A stretch of 5,343 nt of DNA from Thalassospiraceae bacterium (GTDB lineage Bacteria > Pseudomonadota > Alphaproteobacteria > Rhodospirillales > Magnetovibrionaceae): contig DAOWFT010000190.1 in assembly GCA_030637845.1 (NCBI GenBank), forward strand, positions 1 through 5,343, given 5' to 3'. Within the stretch, counting starts at the first letter, position 1, and every line of letters begins with the position of its first letter. The notes beneath the pieces were generated by a model. It saw nothing but the letters and a program-made list of their open reading frames with translations, had not been told where the DNA came from and made no database searches. The position numbers were made by a program, and so were the translations under genes. Shown here piece by piece: positions 1 to 3,548 of the stretch.

Positions 1-17
1 CTGTCTTCGGCGTCCAT
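1..17 (-). CDS. Possible 5' end of a divergent gene (partial, left edge)
   Basis: On the minus strand an ATG at 17-15 is preceded by GGAGAG (29-24), with GGAG ending 8 nt before the start, which is good ribosome-binding geometry. Only five full codons (M-D-A-E-D) lie in the window, so nothing can be said about the product. A TATAAT hexamer on the same strand at 81-76 would give a leader of about 50 nt. This reading conflicts with the hydrophobic + strand tail over the same bases. At most one of the two is likely to be real. Confidence 0.28.
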
Positions 18-65
18 CTGTGGCTCTCCATTCTCTTGGCTTTTTTGTGTGCGGGCATCTCATAA
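3..65 (+). CDS. Possible C-terminal tail of an integral membrane protein (partial, left edge)
   Basis: In the frame beginning at base 3 there are 20 sense codons and then TAA at 63-65. The translated tail, VFGVHLWLSILLAFLCAGIS, is almost entirely hydrophobic with one His and would suit a last transmembrane helix ending near the stop. This is the only + frame at the left edge that looks protein-like. Its weakness is length: 20 residues cannot identify a family, and hydrophobic runs occur by chance. It also competes with a start signal on the opposite strand at 29-15. If real, the gene ends 168 bp before the kinase start and could precede it in one transcript. Family unknown. Confidence 0.33.
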   Translation, partial: VFGVHLWLSILLAFLCAGIS

Positions 66-75
66 TGGTTGGATA

Positions 76-81
76 ATTATA
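76..81 (-). promoter_or_regulatory. Candidate -10 box for a divergent leftward transcript
   Basis: The minus strand reads a perfect TATAAT at 81-76. The hexamer 17 nt upstream is a poor -35 match (TCACAA). It matters only if the minus-strand start at 17 is real, when transcription would begin near 69. The region is AT-rich, so a chance match is quite possible. Confidence 0.2.
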
Positions 82-149
82 AATCCCGGCGCTTCATTTT
101 GTGATTAAAACAATGCACCATCCATCCTTAAACGCTACTGAAGAGGGCG

Positions 150-188
150 TTCAGGTTGCATTCAGGTTGTCTGGCTGTTTATCTGGCT
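150..188. repeat. Two adjacent pairs of short tandem direct repeats
   Basis: TTCAGGTTG occurs at 150-158 and again at 161-169, a period of 11 bp. It is followed directly by TCTGGCT at 170-176 and 182-188, a period of 12 bp. Both periods are about one helical turn, so a repeated protein contact on one DNA face is possible. The block ends 45 bp before the proposed kinase start, where an operator or activator site could lie. No known regulator motif is recognised. Confidence 0.45.
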
Positions 189-218
189 TTATTGCCTTTT
201 GTTTTAATGGGCACGGTC

Positions 219-227
219 AAGGAAAAG
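219..227 (+). promoter_or_regulatory. Ribosome binding site that decides the kinase start
   Basis: AAGGAAAAG at 219-227 contains an AAGGA core ending about 10 nt before the ATG at 234. It is the only good Shine-Dalgarno match near the candidate in-frame starts, so it favours 234 over the ATG at 207 and the TTG at 156. Confidence 0.6.
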
Positions 228-233
228 ACATTA

Positions 234-1082
234 ATGCAGCTACAATTTGATTGTTTAGAGAATCCCATAGCCTTTGATGGCTGTGACGAGCTTGTTGATG
301 TTTTAAAAAATGTTCTTCGTGGCTGGGGCGAGGGGGAAATTATCCCGAATACGACTGGTGCCAGCCAACCGTTAATAAGGCTAAGGCGCGGCCCAGCTGG
401 CTATGAGCGAACCTCGCCCTGGCTAGAGGGCGGACGCATGGTGCTGGCCGACCCGGTAGATGCGGTTTGCGACCTGCTTTTGGATATTGAGCGCGCTTTC
501 ATAGCCGCTAGCGATAAATTGCTCGCCCTGCATGCGGCGGCGGTTGAATTTGATGGGGGCTTGAGCGTTTTTCCCAGCACCCATCAAGCGGGCAAAAGCA
601 CCCTTGCGGTATTGCTGGCGGCAGGGGGTGCGCGCGTATTTGCAGATGACGTAACCCCGATTGATCCGACGGCTGGTTCCATTGGCGTTTCGCCGGGGCT
701 TTTGCCGCGCCTGCGCCTGCCGTTGCCGGACGATCTTAGCCCTAAAAGTATCGATTTTATCAATTCCCACCAAGGCCCCAAAAGCGAAAGTTTTTTATAT
801 GTTGATATGGATAAAAACGCCCTTGCCCCGCTGGGCACCCGCGCAACCGTTAACAGGATTATTTTATTGGAACGCGCCCCGGGTGTGGTGGCGGAACTAA
901 TGCCGGCATCCAACAGCGAAATACTGAAACATACAATTATGCAAAGCATCGGCCACGAGGTTGGCGCGCTGGAAATGTTGGATAACTTAAATGCAATGGT
1001 TGCGGGTGCCGAATGCCTGCGTTTAAGGTATGGGACAAGCGAAGATGGAGCCAGGTTTTTACTAGAAAGATTTAATTCATGA
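234..1082 (+). CDS. HprK-related P-loop kinase (PqqD-associated type)
   Basis: Predicted soluble kinase of 282 residues in the HPr kinase/PEP-carboxykinase-like P-loop fold. The family hallmarks appear in order: an LHAAAV strand with His100 just before the P-loop, a P-loop reading PSTHQAGKST (residues 114-123, Lys121, Ser122), an acidic ADDV strand (Asp138, Asp139) expected to hold metal or act in catalysis, and a Pro/Arg/Leu-rich PRLRLPLP segment from residue 158. The first glycine of a standard GxxxxGKS motif is Ser115. Related kinases occur beside PqqD-like proteins in proteobacteria (NCBI uses names such as HprK-related kinase A), and relatives in some lasso peptide clusters phosphorylate the precursor. 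The substrate here is unknown. Classical HPr phosphorylation is unlikely because the protein is divergent and no PTS gene is near. The start at 234 rests on AAGGA; the stop overlaps the next start as ATGA, implying translational coupling. Confidence 0.82.
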   Translation: MQLQFDCLENPIAFDGCDELVDVLKNVLRGWGEGEIIPNTTGASQPLIRLRRGPAGYERTSPWLEGGRMVLADPVDAVCDLLLDIERAFIAASDKLLALHAAAVEFDGGLSVFPSTHQAGKSTLAVLLAAGGARVFADDVTPIDPTAGSIGVSPGLLPRLRLPLPDDLSPKSIDFINSHQGPKSESFLYVDMDKNALAPLGTRATVNRIILLERAPGVVAELMPASNSEILKHTIMQSIGHEVGALEMLDNLNAMVAGAECLRLRYGTSEDGARFLLERFNS

Positions 1083-1384
1083 GCGGTAAAACAAAAAGCG
1101 TTATGAGCAGTGTTATGTTGCGTCATCCGCAAACCGATTTTCGCGAAGTAGACGAAGACGTGTTTCTGGTTCACCCGGATGGAGTTGGCATTTACAACCT
1201 TAACCCCACCGCGGCGGCCATTTGGCGGCTTATGGGCCATTCTGTCGACGAGCCAATGACCGGCGATGAAATGGCAGAAATCATGTCGGCCGCATTCACC
1301 GCCATACCGCCAGCGCGCATAAAATCAGACGTGGAAAACGTTTTGGCTGAACTTTTAAACGAAGGCTTTGCGGTTAAGAAGTAA
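1079..1384 (+). CDS. PqqD-family (RRE-like) small protein
   Basis: A 101-residue protein with the PqqD fold signature: a VHPDGVGIYNLNPTAAAIW segment at about residues 31-49 matches the family pattern of beta-hairpin, L-N-x-T-A and I-W, followed by acidic helices that end in an L-N-E-G-F turn near the C terminus. PqqD proteins form a winged-helix RiPP recognition element that binds the leader of a precursor peptide and presents it to a modifying enzyme; that role is family knowledge. Its ATG overlaps the kinase stop by 4 nt, so the two proteins are probably made together and may interact. An internal Met at residue 9 (1103) is an alternative start but lacks a Shine-Dalgarno sequence. The PQQ pathway itself is not implied, because no pqqA, B, C or E is visible. 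Target peptide unknown. Confidence 0.85.
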   Translation: MSGKTKSVMSSVMLRHPQTDFREVDEDVFLVHPDGVGIYNLNPTAAAIWRLMGHSVDEPMTGDEMAEIMSAAFTAIPPARIKSDVENVLAELLNEGFAVKK

Positions 1385-1396
1385 TTATTGTGAAAT
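1385..1396. other. 12-bp gap between convergent genes
   Basis: Only 12 bp separate the stop codons of the PqqD-like gene (+) and the lipoprotein gene (-). A short palindrome, TGTGAAATTCACA, spans 1389-1401 and overlaps the lipoprotein stop. No GC-rich hairpin with a T-run is present on either strand, so transcripts from the two sides may overlap at their 3' ends. Confidence 0.6.
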
Positions 1397-2533
1397 TCAC
1401 ATTTTGCCTAATCTGGTTATTTGCACCCGGCGGTTGTTATCGCTTTCGGGATTTTCAGGATCAAGCAGTTGTTCTTCGCCAAAGCCGGCTGTGTCCAGCC
1501 TTCTGGCGTCAATTCCAAACTTGGTAACAAGATAATCCATTACCGCCTTGGCCCGGTATTCGGAAAGGGCCACGTTATATTCATTCGTCCCGACCGCGTC
1601 CGTATGGCCGGCTATTTCAAAGCGATAGGCGGAAAGTTCATCAGACATAAGCGCGCGGCCAAGTTCGTTTAGTGTTTCTTTGGTTTCAAAGCGCAGGATG
1701 GATGAGTCAAATTCAAAATAAACCTTTATGTTGATTGACGGTCCATCGGTTAGTTCTTCTGTCATGGCGGTTGCGGTTTGGGTAAACGCCGGTTCGGGGT
1801 CACAAGATGAGCGATCATCGGTTCCCCGCAGCCCGGCTGCCAGAATGCGGGCCTTAGAATCACGCAGGTACTTTCCCCCGCAGGTGGAGCAGAGGTCGCG
1901 CGCATCTTTAAATACTTTCAGGTTTTTGGATATTTTTTCGGTGTGGCGCTCAAACGAAAGTGCGGTTTCAAGCGTGATTATTGCACGGTCGATATTTCCC
2001 GATAGGCCCTGTGATATGGCCATGTTGTTCATTACCGCCGGGTCATCGGGGCAAAGCTCCAAGGCACGCTTGTATGATTTTTGTGCATCGCCATAAAACG
2101 AAAGATAATCATTTCCTATGCCCAGCGCGGAATGAAGTCGCCAGTCATCGGGGTTTTTAGCAGATGCCAGCCCTAACATGGTTACACCTTCGTCGATCAT
2201 GCCCTGATTAATGCGAACCTTGCCAAGTTCGGCAAGGTATTCGCCCTCGTTTCCAAATTTCTTTTTTACATTGCCAAGAACTTTTGCCGCATCGGCGGGC
2301 TGCCCGGCCCAGCGTAGGTTGCGCGAAAGGCCAAGGTGGGCTTCCATTGAATTGGGTTTTTGTTTTATTAGCTCGCGAAAATGATTTATGGCTTCGCCGT
2401 ATTGGGCAATTTCAACCGCACCACCTTGTTGAGATATGGTTTCCGTCTTTCCGGCACAACCGGAAAGCGCAAGCATAACTCCAGAAACAAAGAGGGTCGC
2501 AATTATTGAATTCTTGCCAACTGTATAAGCCAT
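1397..2533 (-). CDS. Outer-membrane lipoprotein with TPR repeats and a C-terminal OmpA/Pal domain
   Basis: A 378-residue envelope protein. Residues 1-25 are a lipoprotein signal: Lys7, a hydrophobic core, then lipobox L-S-G-C with Cys26. Ala at +2 argues against inner-membrane retention. Residues about 42-200 are helical repeats of TPR type, clearest at 130-195, reminiscent of TadD-like lipoproteins. A linker (about 208-262) carries Cys215 and Cys218 as CxxC, plus Cys244. Residues about 268-375 are an OmpA-like domain: the FEFDSS strand, G-H-T-D (Asp312) and R-A (Arg327), 15 residues apart as in the diaminopimelate-binding pair of OmpA/Pal proteins, and a terminal NNRRV motif. It probably anchors the outer membrane to peptidoglycan while the TPR region binds a partner, which is unknown. 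AAAGG about 10 nt upstream supports the start. It is convergent with the PqqD gene. Confidence 0.9.
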   Translation of the reverse strand: MAYTVGKNSIIATLFVSGVMLALSGCAGKTETISQQGGAVEIAQYGEAINHFRELIKQKPNSMEAHLGLSRNLRWAGQPADAAKVLGNVKKKFGNEGEYLAELGKVRINQGMIDEGVTMLGLASAKNPDDWRLHSALGIGNDYLSFYGDAQKSYKRALELCPDDPAVMNNMAISQGLSGNIDRAIITLETALSFERHTEKISKNLKVFKDARDLCSTCGGKYLRDSKARILAAGLRGTDDRSSCDPEPAFTQTATAMTEELTDGPSINIKVYFEFDSSILRFETKETLNELGRALMSDELSAYRFEIAGHTDAVGTNEYNVALSEYRAKAVMDYLVTKFGIDARRLDTAGFGEEQLLDPENPESDNNRRVQITRLGKM

Positions 2534-2562
2534 TTTAAGCGTGCCTTTTATGTATGATAGAG

Positions 2563-2583
2563 GGTGCGGTTTAACCTCGCACC
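2563..2583 (-). promoter_or_regulatory. Hairpin in the lipoprotein mRNA leader
   Basis: GGTGCG (2563-2568) and CGCACC (2578-2583) form a perfect 6-bp stem with a 9-nt loop. It falls inside the predicted 5' leader of the lipoprotein transcript, just after the expected transcription start and about 30 nt before the ATG. No U-run follows on the minus strand, so it does not look like an intrinsic terminator. It could stabilise the mRNA or be a DNA-level operator. Confidence 0.4.
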
Positions 2584-2591
2584 GGTAGCTG

Positions 2592-2620
2592 ATTATATAA
2601 CCTTAATACGTATGTATAAA
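2592..2620 (-). promoter_or_regulatory. Sigma70-type promoter for the lipoprotein gene
   Basis: On the minus strand TTTATA (2620-2615, 4 of 6 to the -35 consensus) is followed after exactly 17 nt by a perfect TATAAT (2597-2592). The predicted start near 2585 gives a leader of about 52 nt before the ATG at 2533. This is the best promoter-like sequence in the window. It implies that the lipoprotein need not depend on read-through from the ATPase gene upstream. Confidence 0.5.
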
Positions 2621-2621
2621 C

Positions 2622-2637
2622 AGTGATGCTAATCACA
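2622..2637 (-). promoter_or_regulatory. Crp/FNR-family-like operator next to the -35 box
   Basis: GTGAT-GCTA-ATCAC at 2623-2636 is a perfect 5-bp inverted repeat with a 4-bp spacer. With its flanks it fits the Crp pattern TGTGA-N6-TCACA in 9 of 10 positions and the FNR pattern TTGAT-N4-ATCAA in 8 of 10. Its centre lies about 44 bp upstream of the predicted start and borders the -35 box, close to the usual position of class II activators. Which member of the family would bind cannot be told from the site. Confidence 0.4.
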
Positions 2638-2655
2638 TAATAATAAGTCACATAA
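2633..2655. repeat. Direct repeat of TCACATAA
   Basis: TCACATAA occurs at 2633-2640 and 2648-2655, 15 bp apart. The first copy includes the right arm of the Crp/FNR-like palindrome, so the second may be an extra half-site just upstream of it. The surrounding sequence is AT-rich, which weakens the case. Confidence 0.3.
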
Positions 2656-2660
2656 AGAAC

Positions 2661-3470
2661 TTATAAAACAGGGGTTTTGCGCTGTTGTAGCGACACCATT
2701 AGGTCAAAATACGGGCGAATGAATTCGGAGCTTGATTTTTCAAACTCATCTAAGGTTCCGTCAAAATAAACGTAGCCACCATGCAGCATTATAATTCGTG
2801 GTTTAAGCCTTTTTAAAAGGTCTTTGTCATGGGTGATAATCACGGTTGTTCTTTTATCGCTATGGGTGGCAACTATCAGGTCTTGGATTTGCATTGCGCT
2901 AGCAGGGTCTAGCCCGGTGGTGGGTTCATCATAAAAAATTACATTCGGGCTCATGGCAATGGCGCGGGCCACGGCCAGCCGTTTAGCCATGCCACCGGAA
3001 AGATCGGAAACGGGAAGAGAGAGAAAATCATCGGTAATTGGCAAGCCGACTGATTCAAGCGCGCTGGTGGCGATGGGTTTTATTTCATCAGCATTCAAAT
3101 TTTTTATTTCGTCCAACCACAATGCCATGTTGTCCATGACCGAGCCGGAAAAAAGCGCATTTTTCTGAAACACCACCCCCCAGTGGGTGTGGATAAGCCC
3201 TAACTCATGTTCATCGACTTTGGCCATATCAACCAACGGCGCAGCATCGGTTTCGTGGTTGGCGGCTAAAACCTGGCCCCCGTCCGGTTTTAGCTGGCCC
3301 AGAATATGGTTCAGCAATACGGTTTTGCCGCAGCCCGAACCGCCAACGATGGCGACTATTTCACCTTTGCTGATATCCAAATCTATGGAATTAAGCACCC
3401 GGTTGCTGTCAAATGCCTTTTTCAGGCCCCTGATGCGTATTTCAAGCTTGCTTGGGTCTTTTGTGCTCAT
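2661..3470 (-). CDS. MlaF-like ABC transporter ATP-binding protein
   Basis: A 269-residue single-domain ABC ATPase with every catalytic motif intact: Walker A GGSGCGKT (43-50), Q-loop Gln102 in VVFQKNALF, signature LSGGMAKR (157-164), Walker B VIFYD (177-181) with Glu182, a GLDP D-loop, and switch His214 in ITHD. The LSGGMAKR...YDEPTTGLDP combination and the FQ-x-x-A-L-F segment are typical of the MlaF/Ttg2A group, which powers phospholipid or sterol movement between the membranes with an MlaE-type permease and an MCE protein. Neither partner is in the window: the gene upstream is divergent and the one downstream is the lipoprotein, 127 bp on. It may pair with subunits encoded elsewhere. The Shine-Dalgarno is weak (a GG-rich stretch before ATG 3470). 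No transmembrane segment is visible. Exact substrate unknown; another small-molecule ABC system remains possible. Confidence 0.82.
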   Translation of the reverse strand: MSTKDPSKLEIRIRGLKKAFDSNRVLNSIDLDISKGEIVAIVGGSGCGKTVLLNHILGQLKPDGGQVLAANHETDAAPLVDMAKVDEHELGLIHTHWGVVFQKNALFSGSVMDNMALWLDEIKNLNADEIKPIATSALESVGLPITDDFLSLPVSDLSGGMAKRLAVARAIAMSPNVIFYDEPTTGLDPASAMQIQDLIVATHSDKRTTVIITHDKDLLKRLKPRIIMLHGGYVYFDGTLDEFEKSSSEFIRPYFDLMVSLQQRKTPVL

Positions 3471-3548
3471 AAACCCAACCTACATCAATGGGGCCATGGC
3501 ATATAACCCTTCTTTATTCATTTATCCGGGCGTGATACACACCCACCC
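3471..3548. promoter_or_regulatory. Divergent intergenic region between the MlaF-like and ABC-F genes
   Basis: These 78 bp must hold the promoters of both flanking genes unless the ATPase gene has another source. Candidates are weak: TATAAC at 3502-3507 (+) without a good -35, and TGATAC at 3533-3538 (+), which lies too near the ABC-F start for a normal leader. On the minus strand only a poor TATATG is seen. No palindrome stands out. Confidence 0.3.

Larger units (their letters stand above)
66..233. other. Leader region upstream of the kinase/PqqD pair, no gene seen
   Basis: No convincing coding sequence lies between the left-edge fragment and the kinase start at 234. A TTG codon at 156 and an ATG at 207 are in frame with the kinase, but neither has a Shine-Dalgarno sequence at the right distance, and the extension they add is a hydrophobic run not expected on a cytoplasmic kinase. 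The stretch holds the direct repeats at 150-188. I could not identify a -35/-10 pair for the kinase with confidence. Confidence 0.5.

Noticed and set aside
156..233. N-terminal extension of the kinase from the TTG at 156 or the ATG at 207
   Set aside because: Neither has a Shine-Dalgarno sequence, the extension is a hydrophobic run unlike the family's N terminus, and the ATG at 234 has AAGGA at good spacing.
584..1240. Long minus-strand open frame (218 codons) opposite the kinase and PqqD genes
   Set aside because: It lies wholly antisense to two well-supported genes, resembles no family I recognise, and has a composition expected of a shadow frame.
1079..1384. Assignment as true PqqD of pyrroloquinoline quinone synthesis
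   Set aside because: No other pqq gene is present and the partner is a kinase; only the fold is supported, not the pathway.
1389..1401. TGTGAAATTCACA as a Crp site
   Set aside because: The half-sites are separated by 3 bp instead of 6, and it sits between convergent stop codons rather than at a promoter.
2563..2583. Hairpin as a terminator of the ATPase transcript
   Set aside because: No T-run follows on the minus strand, and it lies downstream of the predicted lipoprotein promoter, so it belongs to that gene's leader.
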